Positions 43,499 to 56,600 of a stretch of 64,000 nucleotides of DNA are shown piece after piece. Numbering within the stretch: the stretch's first letter is position 1; each line of letters begins with the position of its first letter. The notes under the pieces are model-generated. The model saw only the letters and a list, made by a program, of their open reading frames with translations, did not search any database and was not told the DNA's origin. Source of the DNA: Dactylis glomerata (lineage: Eukaryota > Streptophyta > Magnoliopsida > Poales > Poaceae); the NCBI GenBank assembly GCA_007115705.1, contig QXEO01000881.1, positions 1,272,769 through 1,336,768 of the forward strand, written 5' to 3'. Position numbers and translations under genes: made by a program.

Positions 43499-46400
43499 AT
43501 GGAGATTGCCGAAGCCGAGCGGGATAGCACGTAAGTTCCTCTTGACCTCTTCGAGCTTACAATTTCTGCTACGGAGTATGATATATTTGACTGCGGGCAA
43601 TTTAAATAGACCCGGTTTCGTTTTTCATCATGCTTTAGGATTTTCGATAACTGCCTGGTAGATGACCTTCTGGATCTGAATGGGTGTGCAGCCAATGATT
43701 TGTTGGTGCCGTACGATACAGCACCTCTGAGGTCAAGCGCCCAGTATCCAGATGATCTTTGTGAAGATGCTGACCTAGAGGATCGATTTGAGCGGAAGAG
43801 GGAAAGGGATGAGGAAAACTTGGGATCAGAATACATGGAAGATGGAGATGCTCGTTCAGACGCTGAGGAGCCTTTGCAAATGAGGAAAGACACTCCTCAG
43901 TCACCATCTTGGCAAAAAAGGTACATGAACTCAATGTCCCACGGTGTCTGAATTACAGTTTGCTGGTCACAGAAATATCAAGTTTACAATAACTGTACAA
44001 TATTTAAGTTGATTGCTGGTCTTAATTGTCCATTTCCCGGCCTGATAGTCTTCAACTGATGCAATAATTTTTATTGAAGTTCTCCAATGTATGGTCCTCA
44101 TTACGAAAACAGGAATTAGAGAATTAGATTTGTAAAAATCAAATTATAATTTGATATCTGTGGAGAAATTCTTTCATTAACATGCGTGCTAATGACCATG
44201 CTACACTTAATCTCTGATGGATGGGCATGAACATCCATCCATCAGTAAAGTAAAGCAATAATTGAAATAGGTTGAGTAAATTGGATGTGAACTGACAACA
44301 CTAAGAAGAAATCGTGATGATTTAGTTTTTAGAATTATACCATTCATTTGTTTGGTGATATTGAGCAATAAGATTTCATTACACCATTCAGTTTTTAGAA
44401 TTATACCATTCAGTTTTTAGAATTATACCATTCATTTGTTTGGTGATATTGTTTGGTGGTATAATTTCAGTAAAGAAATCGTGATGATTCAGTTTTTAGA
44501 ATTATACCATTCAAGTATCTCTTATTCATTTGTTTTAGCTTCTTTACTGAATGTATAAGAGATACTTGATGTCATTTTTTAATTTAAACTTATTTATACA
44601 ATATATGCCTCTATGACATAGTGTTGTCATTAGCATGCTAAAACAAACCAAGTAGACTAAATTAACTGTACATTTTAATTTCTGTTGACCGAGTACAAAA
44701 CAACCATCGGCATAACAACAGGTTATATCCACACAAAGTATATTATTTTTTCAATAAAATTAGCAAGATGATAAAAAATGAGTCGTGTCACTGCTGCAAG
44801 CCATATCTTGATGCTACAAACCATATAATGTGTAAACATGGCATGTCCCCTGTAGTTAGATATAAGATATGATAAAAATTAGATGTTTTTTGGGAAACAT
44901 AACTACTCATTTAATATTTGATTGATACCATAACTATTTATATTACTGTGCATGATATTAAGCATGTGTAGAAACATGTAGTATTCTGACAAAGTGACTT
45001 CTTAATAAACAGAGTTCGTATTGGTAATGCACCTCCACCGAGGGTTACTGGTCCAGATCATGTTTCTGCTCTCGAGACATCAATAAAAAGCTTTGCAGAC
45101 AATCCTGGCGATATTGTTATCAAGCCAGATATTGGTACATCATTCAATTCAATTGAAGAAGCGTATGATTTCTACAATCTGTATTCTTGGGAAGTGGGTT
45201 TTGGTATTCGTTATGGGAAGAGCAGATTAAATATTGAGAGAGAGAAGTGTATGCAAGAAATAATATGTGGCTGTGCAGTACGTACATGTTTTCACTGACA
45301 TTATTTATATTGCATGTAGAATATTTACTTGTATAATGTACAGTAAACTGAAATATTTGGTCTGCTGCAGGGTAAACCAACAAAGATGAACAGCCGCTCA
45401 TATAGATGTGAATGTCCGGCTATGATCAGGATTTTACGTAGTCATGACAATGGTTGGTATGTTGCTGAGCATAGAATGGACCATAACCATATTTTGTCAA
45501 AAACTTGTGGCGAAAAGTTGCACTGGCAGTCCCATCGTCATATGGATAAGTACACCAGGGATATTGTCAAACAGTTACGTGAGAATAATGTAAACATCAG
45601 TAAGGTCTACAGTATTATTAGTAGTTTCTTTGGAAGTGCGGATAGAGTTCCTTTCACCAAGAGATCTTTGAAAACACTATGTGGAAAACTCAGCAGGGAA
45701 CAGTCGGATGATGATGTACGGAAAACAGTAGATGTATTCAAGGAAATTCAGATTGGAGACCCTGGTTTCACTTATACTGTTGGGATTGATACAGAAAGTA
45801 GGGTGAAATCTCTGATGTGGACAAATGGACGTAGTATAGAACAGTACCAGTACTTTGGAGATGTCTTAACCTTTGACACAACTTACAGAACAAACCTGTA
45901 TGACATTCCATTTGGTATTTTCGTTGGTGTGAATAACCATTTCCAGAGCATAATCCTAGGAGGTGTGCTTATGAGAGATGAAACATCAGAGAGTTTCAAA
46001 TGGGTTTTTCAGGAATCTGTGAGGATGATGGGTGGAAAGGCGCCAAAAACTATACTGACTGGTAAGCAAATTGCACTGCACTCTGTATATATATACATTA
46101 TGCACAAAACCACAATTAGGTAACAAAGATGTTGACAGAGGTACTCTATTATATATACAGACCAAGCACGCGCAATGGAGATTGCTTTAGCTGCTGTCCT
46201 ACCAGACACAACTCATCGGTGGGGTAAGTGGCATGTTTAAAAAAAAGCAAAAGAATGCCTTGTACGTTTGTACAGTAAAAAGAATGATTTCAGGGCAGAG
46301 TTCCACAAGATAGTCAATCACATGTTAACAGAAGAAGAATTTGAAGATGGATGGGCATTGTTGTTAAGTAAGTATGGTCTTGAGAAACATCCGTATCTTA

Positions 46401-47660
46401 CACAGATTTATGAGGTAAGGCATAAGTGGGCAAAACCGTACTTCCGTGGGGAATTTTGTGCAAAAATGACAAGCACGCAACGCAGTGAGAGTGCAAATCA
46501 TATGTGCCACCAGGATGCACAATGCATCTTTTTGTTAGGCAATACCAGAAACTTCAGTATGATAGGGAGTCTGAAGAAAGCTATCAAGAAAAGAGAACAG
46601 CTCTGGTATGTACATGTCGATAAGATTTATATTTCATAACTAGGAAAAAAATTGCATATAGAACTGATCTTGAATAAATATTGATCCAGGGTGGTGTTGT
46701 GCTAAAGGTGAATGTGCCTATTGAGAGGCATGCCAGCAAGATATACACAAAAGCTATGTTTGAGCAGTTTGGTCAGAATCTGTTTGAATCCGGTTACTAC
46801 CGGGTTGAGGAGGTTGAAGTTGGCCGTAGGTACCTGGCGAGGCATGTTAACAGTGAGACAAGGGAGAAGTGGTCAAGAGTTATATATGAAGTTACAATTG
46901 ACGAGAACGGAGGCAAATTTAGCTGCATCTGTGGTAATTTCGAACACACAGGGATGCTGTGCTGCCACTGCTTGAAGGTTCTGTATACCAATACGTAGTC
47001 CTGTGTAGAAATCTTAAAACCTTTAAAGATTTGCTGAACTTGTTTCTTTTGCAGGTTATGGACATCCACATTGTCAAGAGGTGGACAATTGATGCTCGGG
47101 ATATACTGCCAAGCAACTTGATACACTACCAGAAGGATAAAGCATCCGCAAAATCAATGTCCATGAGACACTCAAGGCTATACTTAAAAGCACTGGAGCT
47201 AGTTAAGATGGGAGATTCAAATATTATTGCATATGACGCAGCAATGGATGTGCTGGTTGATGGATTAGCTAAAGTGGAGCCGCTCAGTTTGACAAAAGAT
47301 GGACTAGGGCTAGCTGAAAAGGAGGCTAAAAAAACAGCAGTGGCCTGTATCGAGGACGCTGCAGAGACAGGTGAAACCGTAGATGGTGATTTCAGTATGG
47401 GCTTATTGACTGCTCCGAATCGTGTACGTGCTCCAGGAAGAACAAATGGTAGCCGAGAGAAAGCGCCATATGAAGACTCCGTGAAGAGATCAAGATTTTG
47501 TTCTATCTGCAGAGAGCCTGGACACAAAAGAACCACATGCCCTCACCGTGGAGATCTTCCGAAGAAAGATAGAAAGGTGCCGCAATGCTCAAATTGTGGA
47601 CTTACTGGACACAGAAAGACAACTTGTGGAACATTGAATCCAAATTTTGTGAAATTGTAA
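43499..47660 (+). pseudogene. FAR1-related (FRS) gene with two disabling lesions
   Basis: Seven exons can be followed: 43499-43530, 43639-43920, 45013-45277, 45371-46061, 46161-46605, 46690-46977 and 47055-47660. The product starts MEIAEAERDSTIFDN and has an acidic N-terminus, a FAR1 DNA-binding domain (EEAYDFYNLYSWEVGFGIRY, then CECPAMIRI), a MULE transposase-like domain (GDVLTFDTTYRTN, FGIFVGVNNHFQSI), a SWIM zinc finger (CICGNFEHTGMLCCHC) and two zinc knuckles (CSICREPGHKRTTC, CSNCGLTGHRKTTC). FRS proteins act as transcription regulators. Two lesions break exon 5: a TAA at 46238-46240 after WGKWHV, and a frameshift at about 46503 where about 13 bases seem lost, after which the family sequence resumes in another frame (VPPGCTMHLFVRQY). 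These could be real or sequence errors. An older broken copy lies at 5217-18440 in opposite orientation. Confidence 0.8.
44300..44575. repeat. Short tandem repeats and hairpin in FRS intron 2
   Basis: The unit AGTTTTTAGAATTATACCATT occurs four times between about 44322 and 44513, partly joined to CATTTGTTTGGTGATATTG. Immediately after, CAAGTATCTCTTATTCAT (about 44514) is inverted as TGTATAAGAGATACTTG (about 44552), an imperfect hairpin with a loop of about 20 bases. Confidence 0.75.
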
Positions 47661-48085
47661 AATGTTTTTTGTATACTGTAATCCTTTAGGAAGCTGTAAC
47701 ATTCTGTATACTGACAAGTAGAAAACATGTTGTAAGCAGATAGCATCCTTAGAAGTACAAAAGGCATGTTTTAAATGTAAGCTAGCTTTTCAGATAGCGT
47801 CATTTAGGTAGGAAGTGATTGTTGTTAAGACAAAGACGCAGTGTAGAATTCGAATTTTGAATAGCTGAGAGGATTGTATACATGCAGGATTTGTTCATTC
47901 GAACTGGGTGAATGTACTCTGCAAGTTGACATCTGATGCCAGTATTGCAGCACACGAGGCTGCATCATACAGCCAAACGAAATGAGTGCTCTGTTCCAGT
48001 TTGCCATGATTCGAAATCGAACATGCTTGACTTGAAAATTTGGGAGGAAAATTCGAATTTTCACTACGGCTCCTCCTTACCATTT
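47661..48085. other. FRS 3' UTR and flank
   Basis: No further coding frame was recognised. The sequence contains T-rich and TGTA-rich stretches plausible for plant polyadenylation (for example TTTTTTGTATACTGTAATCC just after the stop), but no site can be fixed. Confidence 0.35.
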
Positions 48086-48745
48086 TTTATTTATTTTGTG
48101 AAAATTCCACCGATCCATTAATAATCATCAATAGCAGTACAAAGAAGCCTAAAAGTAATAAAAATTACCTCTCAAAAAAAGTAATAAAATTACAAATAGG
48201 TCATTGGACCATCTAGCGACGACTACAAACACTAGCACGAGCCAAAGACGCGCCACTGTCCCCCGCCATCACCGGAGTCGGGCAAAGCTTGTAGTAGTAG
48301 AACTTGTTGTAGTAGACAAACGGGAAGTCGTCGTGCTAAGGCCCCAAAGGACCAGCGCACCAGCGCACTAGAGCAGCAACCATCTCCGATGATGAGAACC
48401 GTAGATCGGAAGAGATTGACCCGAAAACACACAAACGATCACGAAAACCGACTGAATCCCATGAGGTCTGCCGGACACATGACTCCACGCGTCCTCCGCC
48501 GGTGCTAGACGCACCACCGGAGCGAGGATAGGGCAGGGAATAGCTTATTCTGACTTCAAGATGTTGCCGCCGCCTCACTATCCAAAGATGACACAGAAAA
48601 AATCTAAAATAGGGAGCGGGAACCCTCCCGCCGGCGAGAGGCCGGGATCCGCCGTACCTCCAAGGCCTGAGAGGCCATCGGAGGCGGGCGGACCGGCGAC
48701 TGCACCGGCGGAGGGGATGGAAACCCTAGCCACCTGGGGATCGCT
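48086..48745 (-). mobile_element. Non-LTR retroposon remnant (noncoding)
   Basis: Read on the minus strand, the segment begins with GGTGGCTAGGGTTTCC-type 5' sequence, passes through GC-rich DNA, and ends in TTGTACTGCTATTGATGATT and ATCGGTGGAATTTTCACAAA. This is the common 3' end style of Triticeae LINE-related repeats. No reverse transcriptase sequence lies within it. The classification rests on familiarity with the pattern. Confidence 0.5.
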
Positions 48746-48997
48746 TATCTCCTGTCCTCACGTTACGTACCTATTCGGTATTATTTTTTAGGAAAACTTC
48801 CATACCATTTATTAGTACACATCTTCTAACTAATGGCACAACAAACACACTCACCACTTACCACAACTCACACTACAAATTCACTTGCAAGAGAAGAATG
48901 GCTCCCCCATGTGCTCAAGAAGGCTTGCTCCAAGAAGGTCATGCTCCATTCAGGTTGGAGCCAGTGAAAGGTGAGCAGTAGTATGTGCAATTTACCT

Positions 48998-50030
48998 CTA
49001 ATTTTTTGGTGCATTATTGACACGGTGAAATTGTTGATTCAGGTTCAGAAGCCTAGAGTAGAAGGAAGAACAAGGAGAGGAAAGCTTTTTGGCTGCTTTC
49101 TTGCGCTTGGAGACCTCAAAAATATACAGAGCGATCGCATGTAACGATTGTCCATGAAGCCAAGAGGAAGACGGGAAAGAGGCTTTATGCCCATCTTCAA
49201 GGGTCACCCGCGTTGCGGCATTGAAGAGATTCATTTGGGGTTCCAAGGCCAACCCAGGGCTTCTCCGGAGCTGTCCATTCTTCCCATAGCGGCGAAGAGC
49301 CATGGCGAACCTGTCAAGATCCAAAATACCCAAGCCACCTATACCTTTGGGGCGACAAACCTTTGCCCAATTGACTTTGCACTTATCACCGCTAACCACG
49401 GCCTTGCATGCCCATAGCATACCGCGTTGAACCTTGCCAAAAGCCTTCATAGTGCCTTGTCCACCATAAGAGCAATGAGTAGGAAAATAGGCATCACATT
49501 AGCACTCACTTCATAAGGGCGACGTAACTGGCGTGGTTGAGGAACTTGCCAATCCAAGGCGTCAGTCTTGCCACGACCGTATCTAGATATGGTTGAAAAT
49601 CCACACGTCTTAGGCGACCGAGGGATAGAGGCAAGCCAAGATACTTCACAGGGAATTGGACCAAAGTGGCAAGGAAAAGTTGCTAGGGTGACTTCAAGGT
49701 CAATGTTGTCGTGGCAAATGGGAGCGACAAAGCTCTTTGACACATTCATCATAAGTCCGGTGACCTTGCCAAAATTTTGCAGCAAAGATGCAGAGACAGT
49801 TACGTTCTGAGTCGTGGGTGCTAGAAAAATAACCGCATCATCGGCGTATAGAGAGATGCGGGACTTGATGAATTGCCAGGAAGACGGTGCAAAAGGCCGG
49901 ACTCGATGGCCATTGCCAAAATCTTCTTAGAAAGATCGATAGCAAGGGAAAAAGGAGCGGGATAGCAGATCCCCTTACCGAAACCCACACCCATAAAAAC
50001 AAATATACTGCTTAGTGACCGCAAGGTAAA
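48998..50030 (-). pseudogene. LINE reverse-transcriptase remnant
   Basis: Three minus-strand blocks in shifting frames resemble the C-terminal reverse transcriptase and zf-RVT region of plant L1-type LINEs. 50024-49821 has PFSLAIDLSKKILAMAIESG followed by LLHRL and SLYTPMMRLFF, where a catalytic YADD-type motif is expected but degraded. 49785-49447 has NFGKVTGLMMNVSKS. 49450-48998 has RGMLWACKAVVSGDKCKVNW and VCRPKGIGGLGILDLD. The start of the ORF is missing (5'-truncated at about 50030, near a MITE) and frameshifts are present. It is inactive. Confidence 0.82.
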
Positions 50031-50056
50031 TTCAAAGAACAGAAACTCTACCGTAA

Positions 50057-50356
50057 GGCCTTGTTTGGTACTAGAGTTTTAGTGGGGATTAGTGGGGATA
50101 ATCCCATAGAGTATTGGGTGAAACCCCCACCTTCACCCAATCCCCACAAAACCCCACCCACAATCCACTAGGTAGAGGTAGAGTATTGGGGATTGAGAAA
50201 AATACACTAAAATTTAGAAAAGAGTGGGGATTAGCGGGGATTATACTCGCCCAATACTCTAGTACCAAATATACTTTTAGAAGTGAGTGGAGATTTGGGG
50301 TTTGGTGGGGATAATCCCCACCAATCCCCACCAAAACTCTAGTACCAAACAAACCC
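50057..50356. mobile_element. Tourist/Harbinger-like MITE
   Basis: Ends GGCCTTGTTTGGTACTAGAG and, as complement, GGGTTTGTTTGGTACTAGAG, inverted over about 45 bp. It is flanked by TAA on both sides (50054-50056 and 50357-50359), the typical 3-bp target. The 300-bp interior is full of GTGGGGATT/AATCCCCAC repeats. It lies about 290 bp before the LD start codon, so it may affect the promoter. Confidence 0.92.
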
Positions 50357-50642
50357 TAAGAGATTGGTAAATCTCCTGCAGTACAGCAGTCAGTAATGAA
50401 GCGAGCCACTGACACGTGGGCCAGCGGTGCAGTCCCAGGCTAACGAGAAAGGGAGGGCAGCGAAGAAAAAAAAAAACTAGCCCACCTCATCTGTCCATCT
50501 CGCCGGGTCGTGTCCCCGTCCCGTCCGCTTCCGTCACCTCCTCCACGCACCCCGCCGCCAAACCCTAGCCCCGGCAGCGCCCACGCCGACGGAGGGCGGG
50601 GGCGGCGGCAGCCTGGGTGCGAGCAGCCGCCCGCGGGGGGCA

Positions 50643-53600
50643 ATGGAGCTCGTCCCCTTCAAGCCCGCGGCCGGAGCCGGAGCCCTCGTCGAGGCGGGAT
50701 CGATCCCCGCGATGGTGGCGGCGCAGCAGGCCACGCTGCACGCGCAGGTGGACCAGCTCCAGCGCCTCGTCGTCGCCCAGTGCCACCTCACCGGCGTCAA
50801 CCCGCTCGCCCAGGAGATGGTCAGGGGCTCCTCTTCTCTAATCTCCTCCCCTCCTGCATTTTCCTCGGCCAGCGCGCTTCGTTTTTTCTCTAGCGGGACG
50901 AGTTTTGTGAGAAGTAGCACCTGGGGAATCCGCCTGATTGAGTGCTTATCAGAGCTTAGGTTACTTGTTTTTTGCGAATTGGCAGCTTGACTTCGTAGTA
51001 GTTTTGGTACTCTATATGATAAGAGTTTCACATATTTCGGCCAAATGGATGCTGATTCGGAACAATTATGTAGTGGTCTAGTACTCCAGGTGTGCTCATA
51101 TATGATATTTAAGGCCTAGTATATCCATGATATTATGTAATTTTTGATTCCGATAACATAATACTGCAAATTTTGTTGGCAGAGCTGTAACTTTAGGAAA
51201 ATGAGAAATTTAAAGCTGTATTTAGCAACAGCAGGGTACTGCACACTCATTTTATAGCTACTCTGAAGCTCACAGCAGGCTTAATTAATTATAGGAATTT
51301 CTTTACTATATGATCTGGCAAATGAGATAGTGACTTTTCTGTTTGTGAACTATGGTATCTTAAAGAGTGAGCTTTAAATGAATGCTGAAGTTGTTTGAAG
51401 ATAGTATTACCTCTGTTCCAAAACGTAAGACTTTTTGAAAAGCTAAGCTTTCTAAAAAGACATACATTTCGGAATGGAGGTAGTAGGATACACGTATGTA
51501 ACATTGCTACTTTTGTGCTTTGGACTCTTTATGTATGCTACAATGACCCTCATTGCTGAAAATGGTTCATCTGTGGACTAATCTTGCATTTGGTTGTTTC
51601 TTGCAGGCTGCTGGTGCATTGTCTATCAAGATAGGTGAGTTGTTTTGTCTGCATCAGTTGGATTCAAATTGGCATAATTAATATTGTCAAGACATTAGTA
51701 CGAAAAATACGATAAACTGACCAGCATCACGACCTATTCTTAGAAAAAGTGAGCCACCGGTTCAGGTACAAGATACTATCATTACCGCCTGGACAATTAG
51801 AAACGGCCCAATTGCAAGGGCGGAGCTCTAATAAGTGATATATACTGCAAATTTGTTTGGATTTAAGCTTGGATATGTCATGCATCTGTCATGCTACTCC
51901 TGGCAAAGTTAGATGGCTAGTGCTGATGCGACAAAGAAACTGTTTTAAAGATTATTTCTCAGTTATTATAATTAGTGCCTGCTATTCAAAGCAGTTCTTT
52001 AATTTTATCTATTTTCTAGGTAAAAAACCAAGGGATCTGTTGAATCCAAAAGCAGTTAACTCCATGCAGTCACTTTTTGCTGTGAAAGATACTATTGGCA
52101 AAAGAGAAACTCGGGAAATTAGCGCACTTTGTGGGGTTACTGTTACACAGGTCTGCTCTTTGTCTCAGATGTGCTGTTGTTCTCCCTGTACCTTGATGTC
52201 TTATACCTGCTTATGTGCTCTTATACACTTCTCCTATGATTGATTTGGAACGAAATTATACCTTCATCATTCATCACATACAAGTTAACAGTAGCTATTG
52301 AACTGGGTTCAAGCTTTAACAGAACATTGTTATTTATCCTTTTTTATTCTAGCTTGATTGCTCACGGCTTGTTGGCTTCCTGTGTCAAACATGAACTGAT
52401 GTTTTCATTTGAATTTCCATTTCCTTGAGTTGTTATTGACAAGCTTTGATGGTTATAGGTAAGGGAGTTTTTTGCAAGTCAGCGTACGCGAGTAAGAAAA
52501 GCTGTCTGTTTGTCACGAGAGAAGGCACTCGAATTAGAGGCATCCAAGATGCCTAACAGTGTATGCTCCATGAGCACCGAGGAGATACCTCTTGACATTG
52601 AGACACATGCTCAAGTTGTCGAACCTTTGAACACTTTAGGACCAGTAGAGATGTTGCAAAGCTCTTCACAACAAGCAGAGGTCCCGCAGAATTCTTTACA
52701 ACAAGCAGAGCCCCTGCAGAATTTTGTACAACAAGCAGAGGTCCAGCAGAGCACTGCAACCCCAACCCCAACCCCAGCCCCTATCACCCCTATTGGAACA
52801 ACCCAACCAACAGATGCTAATATTAATCCAGGTTCTGTTCAAAAGGAATCTAAACAGGAGGAAGTTGCTCCAGGTGTCGAGTCAGAAGACAAAAAGTTCT
52901 TGGATAGTATCTTTGCCCTAATGCGGAAAGAGGAAACATTTTCGGGACAGGTCAAGTTGATGGAATGGATTCTTCAAATAAATAATCTGACGATTCTTAG
53001 TTGGTAAGATATAGGCCTTATAGTACATACAGAGCTTGTACATACAGAGCTTGAAATGATTATATTGATCCTAGCTTCACCTTCACAATGACCGTGCAGG
53101 TTCTTAACAATGGGTGGTTTGACTATTGTGTCAACATGGCTGAGTGAAGCAGCTACTGAAGAGCAAACAACAGTTATTCTCATCATTTTCAAGGTTCTTA
53201 TTTTTTTATTCAGCTGGGCATGTATATATGTCTATGGTATGTATATTGAACTATTGTCTCATTGCTGTAGGTGCTTCTTCACCTTCCACTACATAAAGCT
53301 TTGCCAGCCCACATGTCAGCTGTTCTGCAAGCTATTAACAGATTGCGGTTTTATAGGACACAAGGTGTGTAGAAACTGCCACAAGACTTTAGATTTTTCA
53401 CATACGTATCATATGATCTTTGGCACGAGAGAGATGATTAATTGCAAACTATTAATAGTTTGATAATGTTTTGAAGCCCTAATTATGTAGTTAACATATA
53501 TGTTTGCTTGTCCAGTACAGCATTGGTGAGATGCATTTCCCATCTGGATTAGTTCTAGCATTTGCTTGTATTTCCTGTTTCACTGCTGTATCTCATGCAT

Positions 53601-56600
53601 ATATGGATTTTCTTAGTTTCTTGGGCTGTTTATTAATACTTATCTGATTTTTGAAGATCAGACATATCCAGCAGGGCCAGGAACTTGCTCTCCAGATTGA
53701 GCAAAGTGCTCATACGTAGTCAGGCGTCAAAGAAACCTCAAAAGGATTTAATCTGCAAACAAAGGTGAGTTGTCCCTACTTGAACACTTGCGTTGTACTG
53801 CTATTGTTTTACATTGTTTGGCATATTACCTTTCGTGGAGGTTTCTATTGTGTTCATTTTATTTTCTATTGCAGGATAAGTGAAATTCTCCGTGATGACT
53901 CCTGGAGATCTGAAGTTGATATTACTGTAAGTATCTTAAGTAACGATATACATGAGTACATTCACATGTTCTGCTGTTTAATCACTCTGGTCTATCAGGA
54001 GGAGATCCTTGCCTTGACTGAAGGTTCAAGTGAGAGCAGGTGCCCTTTGAGTAGCTTGAACTGTGGACATGCTAAGTGATTTACATTACCTATATTTTGG
54101 CTAGTAAGATATTGTTTGACTTGGTCTGTGTCACTATGCAGAAAGCCTGAGTCCAAGAAAACTCCACTGCTGCTCACTGGTTCTGCCGATGATTCATATA
54201 AAAAGAGTCCTGTGCAGACAAGTATCCTTTCACTAAGTTTGAGTTCACCACTACCTGTTTTACTTATATTCTCTGAGTATACTATTGCCTGTGCCTGTGT
54301 ATAAAAGGCATTATAGCTATCTTATTATTCCAGTCACATGTATCTTATATTTTGTCTTAGCAAATAGTGTCTGCTTAACTAATTTGTACTAGGATCTGGT
54401 GCCTTTCCTTGTTAGCTTCATCAGTGTCTTTACATAGAAGGACCCTTTAGGAATATAGATTTTAAATTTGCCCCCAAATGCTGTCTGGTTTGGTGTTACT
54501 AAAGTTTTTTTTTCATCTTTCTTTTCCATTACAGCTTGCGGACCAGGCTATATAAGTCCTGAATAGGCAGTGTTGCCTTTTTTTTGTTTTAACTGTGTAA
54601 ATTGGATGGTTCATAAATATGATAAGTTTATGATTGTGCCTGTTGACTTCATATTAGTCATTACTATTGATGCACCATCTGTATTATCTTCATATTGGAT
54701 CTTTTTCCTTGTTACTTCACTCATCTTGATATTTATCGTAGCTCAAACTTCCTGTACGGATTTCCTTAGCTAATTTACAGAGTCCAAAGAAAGAAGAAAA
54801 ATTCTACTTGTAGAACATCCAAATCGGAAAGCTGCCGGGAAGATTGTTCATTCTGCTAGGAGCTTATCTACAAATAATAGCAGACCATTATCTGCAGATG
54901 ATATCCAAAAGGCAAAGATGCGTGCAATGTTTATGCAGGAGAAGTATGGCAAAGTTGACAAAAGTAAAGTGACTGATAAACTAGAGACGACAGAAAATCA
55001 GAAACCATCTGGCTTGGTCAACTCAAATGTGCCTCCGATGCTCACAAGTCCCTTGACATCAACTACTGAACAACCTGTTGACCCAAGCCCATCAACTCCT
55101 ATACAGAATGGAGTACCTTTGCCTGATAAGCCAGAAATCCTGGCCAGTCCAAAGCTAAACATAGCTGCCAGAGAGAACTCGGTAGTGAAATTGGATTCCA
55201 AGAGGGTTTGTTGGCAAATACCACCAGGTATACTTTTGCTTTGTGTTCCTTCACTTACCCAAATTCTTAGAATTTTGTATATTTCAAATTTCAATAAACT
55301 TTTTGGACAACGAGAACTAGTGAGGTCCTATGGTTAATGGAATGTTTCACAGCTTAAGAACCTGAAGTGCATTGTCTTTTACTCCCTCCGTTCCAAAATA
55401 TAAGATGTTTTAGCCTTTTTCTGACACACATGACACATGTATGTAGATGTGCTTTTTAGTATGTAGGTTCACTCATTTTGCTTCCAACCTACACACTAAA
55501 AGATGTCTAGATACATGTGTCAGAAAAGGCTAAAACATCTTATATTTTGGAACAGTGGGAGTGTTTGTAACAACACAAGCCTTTGTGAATTGCGTACACT
55601 GTAGCTTATATCAGGTTTGATCTCCAAAATCAATACATGGAGACGAATCAGCTTCAGTTGAAATGGAGAAAAGTGCACATTGACCGAACATAGGCGTGAG
55701 TTATTTCTTTTGTTTGATCTCACGCGCACCGGTTGTATGGTCAATTTCCAACTGCTATGAATAACTCATCTGAGATGTATTCAAGTGAAGGTTCTCCAAA
55801 ACAGTGTTTGTTTGTAACTAGCTCTGTACTTGGTTCTACACTGCAATTTTCTGCAATGGCACAAGAAATTAACAGTTGTTATTTCCGGCGTATCATATGA
55901 ACACACGTCAGACTCGTGTAATGCTAGAGTTTCTTGACTCTTGTAGGCAGTATGCTGAGTACATCCACAACGGTTAATACGTGGACCCATGTTTAAGCAG
56001 TTCCTCAGCATACCGATCGGCAAGCACAACAAGGATGAAAATGGATTATGTTGTCATAGCATTTGAATGGGAAATCTGCATTGCATATGTTGCATTGAAT
56101 TTTTTTGCCCCTTCAAATTCAAACACAAGAGGAAAAACAAGCACTGCTCTTGAAGCACATTGAATAGGTGTGGTTTGGCCTGGTACATGCCATACCGGTG
56201 CCTGGCACTTCTGACTCATGAAGGGTCTTTCGAATCCTTCTACGCATAAATATGCATCAACAGACAACCAGTTCATAAAAATAGTCCACCATAATCCACT
56301 GACAGTCACTTTGTGTTACAATCTAAATTTACTTGCCAAAAGCATTCAGCATTCAGGAGGTGCGGTTGACTTCATAACTCAAGTAATCCGTGACAGTTGT
56401 AAAATGGTCAGATTATTTCTAAGAATTTGCAGATGAAAAGGTCTGGGGTCTTTGCGTATATCAAATGCTGAAGAATTTACCCCATTCTGTAGTTACATGG
56501 ACCATGAAGAAACACTATGTTGTTTATTTAACTGTAGATGATGTTTGCTTGTGCTTTAATTTTTAGTGCATATGGTGGATTTGTAATGTAAGTGTTCTTA

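Noticed and set aside
46224..46294. Alternative intron from GTAAGT (46224) to CAG at 46275 or 46294 that would remove the stop in FRS exon 5
   Set aside because: Joining to either acceptor leads to another stop within a few codons, so it does not restore the frame.
52660..52749. CRISPR-like spaced repeat
   Set aside because: The repeats are contiguous coding units without spacers, inside a plant gene.
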